DNA from: Sphingomonas bisphenolicum
Lineage (GTDB): Bacteria; Pseudomonadota; Alphaproteobacteria; Sphingomonadales; Sphingomonadaceae
DNA: 64,000 nucleotides
Direction of reading: 5' to 3'
Assembly (NCBI RefSeq): GCF_024349785.1
Contig: NZ_AP018817.1
Coordinates: 3,565,501-3,629,500, forward strand
Shown: positions 1-7,245 of the stretch, in pieces
Position numbering within the stretch: the first letter of the stretch is position 1
How the letters are laid out: every line of letters starts with the position of its first letter
Translations under genes and position numbers: made by a program
Notes under the pieces: generated by a model
The model's database searches: none
Told to the model about the DNA's origin: nothing
What the model saw: only the letters and a program-made list of their open reading frames with translations

Positions 1-63
1 TGTTTTTGCCCGAAACGCCACTTTCTTGCGGTTAACGATCCGGTGATCATCGAAGTGACTGGA

Positions 64-91
64 AAAAAAGCATATTAAAAAATGCTTTTTT
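64..91. terminator. A/T-rich hairpin, possible terminator
   Basis: AAAAAAGCAT and its exact complement ATGCTTTTTT form a 10-bp stem with an 8-nt loop. The A-run and T-run would give U-tracts in either direction. The stem is poor in GC, so strength is doubtful. Confidence 0.45.
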
Positions 92-273
92 CGGCGCCGA
101 ACGGGAACCGATTTGCGCGATGGCGGGTTCTACATTCCGGATAGCAAATCTTTTGCCCCCCGCTCTTGCTATCCAAAAAATATGAGCCCGGATCGCTTCC
201 CCCCCCCGACGCGTTCCGGGCTCAGAATTTTTCCGGGGCTTTCCCCTTTGAAATCATTATTCTTTTCGCCTGC

Positions 274-298
274 GGAACGTATCCGTGCAGCGCGGGTT
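274..298 (+). promoter_or_regulatory. possible EcfG-type stress promoter
   Basis: GGAAC at 274-278, a 16-nt spacer and GGTT at 295-298 resemble the alphaproteobacterial general stress sigma (EcfG) consensus GGAAC-N16/17-CGTT, with one mismatch in the -10 element. It lies 63 bases before the start of the entericidin-like gene. The match is short and could be chance. Confidence 0.3.
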
Positions 299-360
299 CT
301 TGCTTCGTCACTGCGATGGCGTCGCCATCCGGTCACAGATTTTGACGAGGAGATTTTCCG

Positions 361-489
361 ATGACGAAGAAGATTCTGGCCGCCGTGCTGCTCACCGGAT
401 CGCTCATGGTTGCCGCGTGCAACACGGTCGAAGGCGCAGGCCGCGACGTGCAGAGCGCTGGCAAGGCCGTGGAAAAATCCGCGAACTAA
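361..489 (+). CDS. entericidin A/B family lipoprotein
   Basis: A 42-residue protein with a lysine-led hydrophobic signal ending in the lipobox V-A-A-C, cysteine at residue 20. The mature part, NTVEGAGRDVQSAGKAVEKS, is the usual entericidin tail. It should be exported, lipidated and held in the membrane. In enterobacteria such proteins form a toxin/antidote pair under stress; here only one copy is seen, so a general envelope-stress role is more likely than a toxin pair. GAGGAG about 8 bases upstream supports the ATG. A strong terminator follows at 532-562, so the gene is a single transcription unit. Confidence 0.85.
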   Translation: MTKKILAAVLLTGSLMVAACNTVEGAGRDVQSAGKAVEKSAN

Positions 490-531
490 GGGTCGCGCAG
501 ACTTTCGGTTTACTACCCCGCTCCCTAGCAT

Positions 532-562
532 GGCCCGCCCGTCAAACGGCGGGCCTTTTTTT
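532..562 (+). terminator. Rho-independent terminator of the entericidin gene
   Basis: GGCCCGCC (532-539) pairs with GGCGGGCC (548-555) over an 8-nt loop and is followed by seven T residues. It lies 43 bases after the stop codon. Confidence 0.85.
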
Positions 563-603
563 GGGGTGGAGATGAGGTGGAATAATGGGTTTGGGCCACC
601 TCT

Positions 604-700
604 TAAGCATCGTCACCCTGAACTTGTTTCAGGGTCCATTTGTCCAAATGGGACAAGGCTTTTGGCGCACCATGGATGCTGAAACACGTTCAGCATGACG
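604..700. repeat. dispersed inverted repeat, copy A
   Basis: About 97 bases with long inverted ends: an arm around CACCCTGAACTTGTTTCAG at the left and CTGAAACACGTTCAGCATGA at the right. A second copy with the same ends and a different middle lies at 18318-18415. Such elements are scattered in sphingomonad intergenic DNA. This copy lies between the entericidin terminator and the tatC stop. Confidence 0.8.
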
Positions 701-741
701 AAGTGAAATGTCGGCAATCCGCCAGACAACCCAGCACCGGC

Positions 742-1521
742 TCAGGCCGAGGCCTCCTCCGCCGCTTCCACTTTCGCCGCCCTGCGATCGGTAAACCAGA
801 TCGCGACGATGGTGATTTCATAAAGCAGCAGCAGCGGGATCGCGAGCATCAGCTGCGACACCACATCGGGCGGCGTCAACACGGCGGCCAGGATGAACGC
901 CGCAACGATCATGTAGCGGCGCAACCCGATCAGTTGCGCCCGGGTGACGAAACCGGCGCGATTGAGCAGCATCAGCAGCACCGGCATCAGGAAACTGATC
1001 CCAAAGGCCAGGATGAACTGCATGACGAGGCCGAGATAGGCGTCCGCGCTGGGCAGCGCTTCGACCGATAGGCCGCTGCTGTTGCCTTGAAACTCCAGGA
1101 AAAAGTGGAAGGCGGTCGGCATCACCACGAAATAGGCGAGGCTCGCGCCCATCGCGAACAGGAAGGGCGTCGCCAGGATGAAGGGCAGCAGCGCCTTCTT
1201 TTCCTTGGCATAGAGACCCGGCGCGACGAAAGCCCAGAGCTGGTTGGCGATGATCGGGAAGGACAGGCAGAAGGCGCCGAAGAACGCGATCTTCACCTGC
1301 ACGAAAAAGGCTTCGTACAACTTGGTGTAGACCAGCTTGCCACCGCCGTCGCCGAACGCTTCCTTGAGCGGATGGACCAGGATCGCAAACAGCTGTTCGG
1401 AAAAATAGAAGCAGATCGCCCCGGTCGCCACCAGCGCATAGACGCATTTGAGCAAACGGCCGCGCAGCTCGATCAGATGGTCGAGCAAGGGCGCCTTGCT
1501 GTCGTCGATATCCCCGATCAT
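742..1521 (-). CDS. tatC: Sec-independent translocase subunit TatC
   Basis: Inner-membrane receptor of the twin-arginine pathway that binds the RR signal of folded proteins. The 259 residues show the TatC pattern: N-terminal L-x-E-L-R-x-R segment ([14 protein letters not shown]), six hydrophobic helices, and the conserved F-x-x-x-L-x-F-P-I-I stretch near residue 85. The C-terminal tail is alanine/glutamate rich. The start ATG overlaps the tatB stop by 4 bases (ATGA), so translation is coupled. The gene is the last of the nagZ-scpA-scpB-tatA-tatB-tatC series. A Tat substrate, the sulfatase at 55872, is encoded in this window. Confidence 0.97.
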   Translation of the reverse strand: MIGDIDDSKAPLLDHLIELRGRLLKCVYALVATGAICFYFSEQLFAILVHPLKEAFGDGGGKLVYTKLYEAFFVQVKIAFFGAFCLSFPIIANQLWAFVAPGLYAKEKKALLPFILATPFLFAMGASLAYFVVMPTAFHFFLEFQGNSSGLSVEALPSADAYLGLVMQFILAFGISFLMPVLLMLLNRAGFVTRAQLIGLRRYMIVAAFILAAVLTPPDVVSQLMLAIPLLLLYEITIVAIWFTDRRAAKVEAAEEASA

Positions 1522-1964
1522 GCCGCTGCGTCACCCTTGTGCGGCGGGGTACCAAGCTCCGCCGACGCCTCCGCTACATAGGGCGGACCGTCCGCCGCCG
1601 CGGGCGTCACGGGGGCCGATTCGGCGACGAAAAGCGGCTTTTCGGCCGGCGTTTCCGCCACATAGGGAGGCTTGTCGCCAGCATCCGCTTCGTCCGGCGC
1701 CGGCAGCGCTTCGGGCGGGGCGACTTCGGGCGGATGCTCGTCCATGATCCGCTTGTTCTGCGCCGCCCACTTCTTTTCCAGCTCTTCCAGCTCCACTTCG
1801 CGCACCATGGCGTCGATGCCGGTGCGGAAATGGCGGGCCATGCCCTGCGCCTTGCCGACGATCTGCCCCACCTTGTACAAGGCGCGCGGCAGATCCTTCG
1901 GCCCGATCACGATCACGGCGATGATCACGATCACCAGAAATTCGGACGAATCGATACCAAACAT
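1518..1964 (-). CDS. tatB: Sec-independent translocase subunit TatB
   Basis: 148 residues. The N-terminus [19 protein letters not shown] is a single membrane helix followed by the G-P-K-D-L-P hinge and an amphipathic helix, as in TatB, which works with TatC in substrate recognition. After about residue 75 the tail is rich in Pro, Ala and Glu and contains three spaced copies of a short P-x-[YF]-V-A-E motif (PPYVAE, PLFVAE, PPYVAE). Such tails are usually disordered. It lies between tatA (27 bases) and tatC (4-base overlap). Confidence 0.95.
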   Translation of the reverse strand: MFGIDSSEFLVIVIIAVIVIGPKDLPRALYKVGQIVGKAQGMARHFRTGIDAMVREVELEELEKKWAAQNKRIMDEHPPEVAPPEALPAPDEADAGDKPPYVAETPAEKPLFVAESAPVTPAAADGPPYVAEASAELGTPPHKGDAAA

Positions 1965-1991
1965 GCGGGACTACCGGCCTGCGCTAGAGGA

Positions 1992-2243
1992 TCAGGCCTT
2001 GGTCTTTTCTTCGGACGCCGTCGTCGCACCCGGCGCGTCCTGCTCGGGCACGCGATGGCCTTCCAGGCGCGTCGCGGGCTTGGCAGGCGTCACATCGTCG
2101 TCGCTGTCGTCGGCCATGCCCTTCTTGAAGCTCTTGATGCCCTTGGCCACGTCGCCCATCAGGCCGGATATGCGACCGCCGCCGAACAGCAGCATGACCA
2201 CCAGGAGCACGATCACCCAGTGCATCAGCGAAAAGGAACCCAT
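1992..2243 (-). CDS. tatA: Sec-independent translocase subunit TatA
   Basis: Pore-forming subunit of the Tat system, 83 residues. One membrane helix ([19 protein letters not shown]) is followed by the F-G-x-x-x-I hinge and the amphipathic [10 protein letters not shown] segment typical of TatA. The acidic tail is short. The gene lies 28 bases downstream of scpB and is read in the same operon. Confidence 0.95.
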   Translation of the reverse strand: MGSFSLMHWVIVLLVVMLLFGGGRISGLMGDVAKGIKSFKKGMADDSDDDVTPAKPATRLEGHRVPEQDAPGATTASEEKTKA

Positions 2244-2271
2244 CTTTCAATACTCCTAGCAGAAGGCCTAT

Positions 2272-2865
2272 CTAGGCGTCTTCCTCGTCATTTTCCACAA
2301 CGGATTGGCCGCCCAGACCCTCCAGCGCCAAATCGACCGGGTCGAGCAGGCCGGCAGCGCGCAGATCGTCCATTCCCGGAAGGTCGCGCCGGCTGCTAAG
2401 CCCGAAATGTGACAGAAAATCTACGGTCGTCGCATAGATGAGCGGCCGCCCCGGCACTTCGCGCCGTCCGGCGGGGCGCACCCAGCCCGCTTCCATCAGC
2501 ACGTCGAGCGTGCCCTTGGCCACCTGCACCCCGCGGATCGCCTCGATTTCCGCGCGGCTCACCGGCTCGTGATAGGCGATGATCGCCAGCGTCTCCATCG
2601 CCGCGCGCGACAATTTGCGCGGCTCGTCCTTTTCGCGACGCAGGATATGGGCGAGGTCGCTCGCGGTCTGGAAATGCCATCGGCCGCCCCGCTCGACCAG
2701 ATTGACGCCCCGTCCGGCATAATGGTCGGCCAGCGCGCCAAGCGCCGCGTCGAGGTCGCCGCCCTCCCCCACATGCAGCTTGATCTCGGCCGGCGTCAGC
2801 GGCGTTTCCGCCACGAACAGCGCGGCCTCCACCGCGCGCAGGAAGTCGTCGGGTTCCGCGGTCAT
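2272..2865 (-). CDS. scpB: segregation and condensation protein B
   Basis: ScpB, the winged-helix partner of the SMC-ScpA complex that compacts and separates chromosomes. The 197 residues carry the two winged-helix domains with the conserved core LSRAAMETLAIIAYHEPVSR and the following EAIRGVQ segment. The start chosen is the ATG whose A-T-G-A overlaps the scpA stop; it gives the normal family length. This coding region is also the C-terminal third of a much longer open frame that begins in nagZ, but that fusion comes from a frame break in nagZ and not from a true joint protein. Confidence 0.93.
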   Translation of the reverse strand: MTAEPDDFLRAVEAALFVAETPLTPAEIKLHVGEGGDLDAALGALADHYAGRGVNLVERGGRWHFQTASDLAHILRREKDEPRKLSRAAMETLAIIAYHEPVSRAEIEAIRGVQVAKGTLDVLMEAGWVRPAGRREVPGRPLIYATTVDFLSHFGLSSRRDLPGMDDLRAAGLLDPVDLALEGLGGQSVVENDEEDA

Positions 2866-3638
2866 GCCAAAGCATCCTGATTCGGCGTGGCGGCACGCAA
2901 ATAGAGCGGCGCGAAAATGCCGTCCTGCTGCATCTCCAGCCGCCCCTGCCGCGCCAGTTCCAGCGCCGCGACGAAACTGCTGGCAAGCGCCGACTTCGCC
3001 TTGGGCGTATCCAGATCGGGCGGCAGGAAGGATTCGAGCCGGGTCCAGTCGAGCGCCGAGCCCACCAGCGCGCCCACTCGCTGGATCGCCTCGTCCAATG
3101 TCATCACCGGCCGCACCGCGATGATGTGGACCGCCGGTTGGGTGCGGGCGCGAATCTGGCCATAGGACTGGATCAGGTCGTAGAGGCTGGCCCGCCACAG
3201 CGCCTTCTTGACCAGCCGCAGCCCTTCGGGCTTGCGCCGGGCGAAGACATCGCGGCCGACCCGGTCGCGCGCCATCAGCCGGGCAGCCGCATCGCGCATG
3301 GCGTGGAGCCGCTGGAGCCGCAGTTGCAGCCGCAGCGCCAGGTCTTCGGGGCTGGGATCGGCCTGTTCCTGCCGCGGCAGCAGCAGCGAGGATTTGAGAT
3401 AGGCGAGCCAGGCCGCCATCACCAGATAATCCGCCGCCAGTTCCAGCCGCAATTCCCGCGCGCCGTCGATGAAATCGAGATATTGTTCGGTCAGCGCGAG
3501 GATGGAAATCTCGCGCAGATCGACCTTCTGCGTCCGCGCCAGGCTGAGCAGCAGGTCGAGCGGCCCTTCCCAGGCGTCGAAGCTGACGGTCAGCGTTTCC
3601 GGGCTGGGGATGGCAGGCGCGATGAAGAGATCGTCCAC
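2862..3638 (-). CDS. scpA: segregation and condensation protein A
   Basis: ScpA kleisin, which bridges the SMC heads and binds ScpB. The N-terminal FDAWEGPLDLLLSLARTQKV stretch is the SMC-head binding signature, followed by the kleisin middle part and a C-terminal winged helix. I place the start at GTG 3638, two bases beyond the nagZ stop in its expected frame; no ATG exists between it and the conserved core. The protein is 258 residues. It lies in a different frame from nagZ and scpB, which share one frame. Confidence 0.9.
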   Translation of the reverse strand: MDDLFIAPAIPSPETLTVSFDAWEGPLDLLLSLARTQKVDLREISILALTEQYLDFIDGARELRLELAADYLVMAAWLAYLKSSLLLPRQEQADPSPEDLALRLQLRLQRLHAMRDAAARLMARDRVGRDVFARRKPEGLRLVKKALWRASLYDLIQSYGQIRARTQPAVHIIAVRPVMTLDEAIQRVGALVGSALDWTRLESFLPPDLDTPKAKSALASSFVAALELARQGRLEMQQDGIFAPLYLRAATPNQDALA

Positions 3639-3640
3639 TG

Positions 3641-4653
3641 TCAGGCCGCCACAAGTCCCAGCAGTGAATCCCGCGTCGCCAGCAAATCCGCGATCGGAGG
3701 CTGGTCCGCCCCCGCGCGACCGACGCCATCGCCCGGTCGAGCCGCGCGCGCGCCTTGTCCGTAATCTCCGGCAACAGCGCCGCGATCCCGACCATATCGT
3801 CCATCCGGCCCCAGCAGTTGAGCGCCAGATCGCATCCCGCCGCGACCACGCCAGCGGCAAGGTCGGGTATGCTGCCCTTCAGCGCCTTCATGTCCAGATC
3901 GTCGGACATGAGCAGCCCGTTGAAGCCGATCCGCTGCCGGATGATCTCGCCGATGATCGTCGGCGACAGGCTGGCGGGGCGCTGCGCATCCCATTCGGTA
4001 TAGACGACATGGGCGGTCATCCCGATCGGCGCCTGGTTGAGCGTGCGGAACGGCGCCAGGTCGGTTTCCAGCGCGTTGAGATTGGCGGTCACCACCGGCA
4101 GGTCGAGATGGCTGTCGACCATCGCCCGGCCATGGCCCGGCATATGCTTGACGATGCCGACCACGCCGCCTTCAGCCAGCCCCTCCAGCGTGGCGCGGCC
4201 CAGCGCCGCGACGCGCATCGGGTCGGCGCCCAGCGTGCGGTCGCCCATGATGTCGCTCGCGCCCTCCTGCCGCACGTCCAGCAGCGGCAGCGCATCGACG
4301 GTGATGCCGGCTTCCGCCAGAGTCAGCGCGATGGCGCGGGCATTGGCGCGCGCCGCCGCGATCGCACTGGACGGGGCAAGATCGTAGAGCCGGTCGAACT
4401 GCGCGCCCGCCGGGAAGCTGGGCCACACCGGCGCCTGCATCCGCGCCACCCGGCCACCTTCCTGATCGATCATGATCAGCAGGTCGTCGCGCCCATGCAG
4501 CCCGCGCAGCTCGTCGGTCAGCGCGCGCAACTGCGCCCGATCGGCGATATTGCGCTTGAACAGGATGTAACCGGCGGGCTGCGCCTCCGCAAAGAAGGCG
4601 CGCTCGTCGCCGGTCAGGGTTTCGCCGGACAGACCGAAGATGACGGGTTTCAT
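3641..4653 (-). CDS. nagZ: beta-N-acetylglucosaminidase NagZ, frame broken near the C-terminus
   Basis: GH3 enzyme that removes GlcNAc from anhydro-muropeptides in cell-wall recycling. The catalytic loop KHMPGHGRAMVDSHLDLP and the nucleophile motif M-S-D-D-L-D-M are intact. After the residues ARLDRAMASVARG the frame departs from the family. One more G in the five-base run at 3709-3713 (C on the plus strand) would restore ADQPPIADLLATRDSLLGL and a stop at 3641, giving 337 residues, the normal size. As written, the frame runs on through scpA into scpB. It may be a missing base in the assembly, a true recent deletion, or ribosomal slippage. The active site lies before the break. Confidence 0.85.
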
Positions 4654-4741
4654 GGGCGGCAGACTAGCGCCCCTAACGCGCGCTGTCGAAGCAGAATCGC
4701 CATGGCCGCCATAATCGACGGCAGCCGTGGCGTGGCCTTTG

Positions 4742-5803
4742 TCAGGCCGGTAGTGGCTCGGCAGCCACGGCGCGTTCGGCGTCCATCATCGCCTGTAGCA
4801 TCCGCCGACCCTCCACTGCGTTGCGATCGGTCTTGATCAGCAGCTCGTCGGGATTTTCGCCGATCACCGCCAGCATCTTCTCAATCTCCTCGGTGGCGAA
4901 CTTGTCCTCCTCCAGCACCGGGCGCAGATAGTCGAACATGAAATCCATCCCCGCGTCATCCTCGGAGGCCATGGCGAAGAAATAGATGCAACTTCCGTGC
5001 GTCGCAGGCGTCACAGCGTGAAAGACCCGGCTGGTTACGATAGTTTCGCCCGGATGCTCGGCATGATCCTGGGGATAGGCCATATCGCCGATGCCGGCAT
5101 GGAAGCCGGGCAGGTAGAAGTCCATTCCCGTCACCCGGTCGATCTTGCCGGCATAGCGCCCCGCGGCCGCCATCACCGCCGGCGCATCCGCATTACGCAT
5201 CGTGCGGCGGCAACTCAGGAAACCCGGTCTCTTGGTAAGCACTTCGGGGGCCGACGCGTTTTCGGCCGTGCCGATGCTGCTGGCATGGAGATAAGCCAGG
5301 TGCGATAGGTCCAGCAGATTGTCGTTGAGCAATTGATAGCGCCCCAGCACCTCCTGCACATAGAAAGGCCGCGCGACCATGCCGGGCGCGGTGACGCCGA
5401 TCTCGTCCAGATCGGGCAGCAGCGATATATCCGCCTTGTCCGCATCCCCCATCCAGATCCACGCCCACAGCCCATGTTCAACCAGGGGATAGCTGGGTAT
5501 GCGATAGGCGCGCGGCACGACATTCTGGCTGGGGATATCGACGCACTGGCCATCGGCCCCGAAGGCGATGCCATGATAGCCGCAGACGATCGTGTCGCCG
5601 GTCAGGCAGCTTTTGCCGAGCGGAAAATGCCGGTGCGGGCATCGCCCGCCTACCGCGACCGCTTCGCCATCTTCCTTGCGATAGAGGACGACCGGCTGGT
5701 TGAGAATCGTGCGCGCGATCAGTTCGCGCCCCAATTCGTTGCGGAAGGCCGCGACATACCAGCCGTTGCGAACCGCGAAGCTGCCTTCCCGAAATGGATA
5801 CAT
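4742..5803 (-). CDS. Rieske non-heme iron oxygenase, alpha subunit (VanA-like)
   Basis: Predicted catalytic subunit of an aromatic-ring or O-demethylating monooxygenase. The 353 residues hold a Rieske 2Fe-2S site (C55-x-H57, then C74-x2-H77) and a mononuclear iron site in the D-L-L-D-L-S-H-L-A-Y-L-H stretch (His168, His173). The shape resembles vanillate demethylase oxygenase. No reductase or ferredoxin partner is adjacent, so electrons must come from elsewhere. The ATG at 5803 has AGGGAGAGG just upstream; a TTG 18 codons earlier lies inside the operator and lacks such a site. A TetR-type gene precedes it and probably controls it. The substrate cannot be told. Confidence 0.88.
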   Translation of the reverse strand: MYPFREGSFAVRNGWYVAAFRNELGRELIARTILNQPVVLYRKEDGEAVAVGGRCPHRHFPLGKSCLTGDTIVCGYHGIAFGADGQCVDIPSQNVVPRAYRIPSYPLVEHGLWAWIWMGDADKADISLLPDLDEIGVTAPGMVARPFYVQEVLGRYQLLNDNLLDLSHLAYLHASSIGTAENASAPEVLTKRPGFLSCRRTMRNADAPAVMAAAGRYAGKIDRVTGMDFYLPGFHAGIGDMAYPQDHAEHPGETIVTSRVFHAVTPATHGSCIYFFAMASEDDAGMDFMFDYLRPVLEEDKFATEEIEKMLAVIGENPDELLIKTDRNAVEGRRMLQAMMDAERAVAAEPLPA

Positions 5804-5858
5804 ATGCGCCTCTCCCTGTATCACGGGCCGCGCGATTTTGGCGCTGGCCCCGATCAAA

Positions 5859-5885
5859 CTAACGATGTTAGACTAACACTGTTAG
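5859..5885. promoter_or_regulatory. double palindromic operator, probable TetR-family site
   Basis: Two 13-base perfect palindromes, CTAACgatGTTAG (5859-5871) and CTAACactGTTAG (5873-5885), lie with centres 14 bases apart. They sit between the tetR gene and the Rieske gene; the second overlaps the tetR stop codon (TAA, 5882-5884). The pattern suits binding of two TetR dimers on the same DNA region and repression of the oxygenase promoter. Confidence 0.75.
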
Positions 5886-6442
5886 TTTTCAGGGTCAATG
5901 GTGTGATCGAACCCGCGCAGCAAGGCGTCCAGCCCCTGCGCAAAGGCCGTATCGATCGATATATGGGCTTGTAAATAGGCCGTATTCGGGCCTTGGGCAA
6001 AGCTGGTCCAGCCGGTGACGAACGCCTGAACCGACGCCTGCATCGACAAAGCCTGTGGCGCGCTCAAACCCAGTGCGGTTAAGGGCGCGAGGACGGCGTG
6101 CTCCATCCGCACCAGAACCGCCTCGTCCTGCGCCGTCATCAGGATCAACCGTCCGGCGTCGCGCATGTCCTTCTGCGCCCGCCACAGCCCCCGACCGAAC
6201 GCACGCAACCAGTCATGCCAATGCTCGCCCGGCGGAATGCGCGCCAGACAATCGACGAACACGCTCTCCGCCAGCAATGCCAGCAGCGCATTCTTGTCCG
6301 CGACATGCCAATAGAGAGAGGGTGCCTTCACATCGAGCCGCGCGGCCAGTTTGCGCAGGCTCAGTTGATCCAGTCCCTGTTCGTTGAGAAGGTCCAGAGC
6401 AGCAGCGGCGATGCTATCGCGGGTCAGTTTCTTGTCGGCCAT
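5882..6442 (-). CDS. TetR-family transcriptional regulator
   Basis: 186 residues from the ATG at 6442. The N-terminal helix-turn-helix is clear (TRDSIAAAALDLLNEQGLDQ, then LSLRKLAARLDVKAPSLYWH) and of the TetR class with a C-terminal TetR_C-like ligand/dimer domain. An earlier in-frame GTG/ATG would add 22 residues unlike the family. It lies directly upstream of the Rieske oxygenase on the same strand, with a double palindrome at its own stop codon, so it most likely represses the oxygenase until an aromatic ligand binds. Ligand unknown. Confidence 0.88.
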   Translation of the reverse strand: MADKKLTRDSIAAAALDLLNEQGLDQLSLRKLAARLDVKAPSLYWHVADKNALLALLAESVFVDCLARIPPGEHWHDWLRAFGRGLWRAQKDMRDAGRLILMTAQDEAVLVRMEHAVLAPLTALGLSAPQALSMQASVQAFVTGWTSFAQGPNTAYLQAHISIDTAFAQGLDALLRGFDHTIDPEN

Positions 6443-6512
6443 GACAGCTTGTCGATCAGGCGGACGTCCTTGTCCACCCGATCGCCATCCCACCTGCCCG
6501 GCCGACACGCCT

Positions 6513-7235
6513 TTAATTGACGACCAGGCAGCTTTCGCCAGCGACCTTGAGCTTGCCGCAGATCATGCTCGCCTGGCTCCCGGCGCTCGCGCGCAGGCGA
6601 TAGACGGTGCCGCCGCCGACCTGCGCCGGCTCCACCGTCATGGCGAGCGGGGCGAGATAGGCAAAGCGCTTGGACAGCTTGGTCCAGGCATCCTTGGCGC
6701 CTGACGCGCTGCCATAGGCGCCGAGCTGGATCATCGCGCCACCGGCAGCCGCCTTGGGCGCTTGCGCCGGGCGGACGCCGGTTTCGTCGGTCACGCGCGC
6801 GGTCACGCTGGCGGCCGGCTTGTTCGGAGCGGCTGGCGCAGGACCGGCGGGCGCAGGCGCTGTCTTGGCGATCGGCGCTTCGGGCACCCGGCTCGGGTCG
6901 ATGCGGCCATCGCGCTGCACACCTTCGCTGGCGGCGAAGCTGGCATCGCCTTCGCCATCGAACTTCTTGGCGTCGGCCTCGTTGGCGGCGATCTTGTAAT
7001 CCTGCGTCGGCGCGGCGATCAACCGCCCCTCGCCAGCGCCACCGCCGCCATTGCGGTTCTGCATCCACCAGACGCCCGCCACCACCGCGCCGATCAGCGC
7101 AAGGCCAAGCAGGATCAGGCCCAGCAGCCGCAGCGGCGAGATCGGTTCGTCACCGTCGTCGTCGATAGCCGGCTCCAGCCAGGGCAGACGATCCTCATCG
7201 TCCAGATCCAGTCGCCCACGCGCATAATCGCTCAT
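6513..7235 (-). CDS. SPOR-domain membrane protein
   Basis: 240 residues: an acidic cytoplasmic N-terminus, one membrane helix around residues 36-56 (LLGLILLGLALIGAVVAGVW), a long Pro/Ala-rich linker and a C-terminal SPOR fold (about 165-240; M-I-Q-L-G-A-Y-G-S start). SPOR domains bind denuded glycan strands at the division septum, so a septal peptidoglycan role is expected. The gene starts 10 bases after the argS stop and is probably co-transcribed with it. The two cysteines in the SPOR part may form a disulfide. Confidence 0.85.
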   Translation of the reverse strand: MSDYARGRLDLDDEDRLPWLEPAIDDDGDEPISPLRLLGLILLGLALIGAVVAGVWWMQNRNGGGGAGEGRLIAAPTQDYKIAANEADAKKFDGEGDASFAASEGVQRDGRIDPSRVPEAPIAKTAPAPAGPAPAAPNKPAASVTARVTDETGVRPAQAPKAAAGGAMIQLGAYGSASGAKDAWTKLSKRFAYLAPLAMTVEPAQVGGGTVYRLRASAGSQASMICGKLKVAGESCLVVN

Positions 7236-7245
7236 TTCCCGCGCC

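Larger units (their letters stand above)
1..360. other. gene-free left edge
   Basis: No convincing gene is seen here. It holds a terminator-like A/T-rich hairpin near 64-91, which probably ends a gene lying outside the window, and then the leader of the entericidin-like gene at 361 with a possible extracytoplasmic-sigma promoter at 274-298. Open frames in this stretch have no family resemblance and no good ribosome site. Confidence 0.5.

Noticed and set aside
2272..4653. One 793-codon protein joining NagZ and ScpB
   Set aside because: The middle third reads scpA in a wrong frame and has no family features; scpA, scpB and nagZ each have normal lengths once the G-run break is allowed for.
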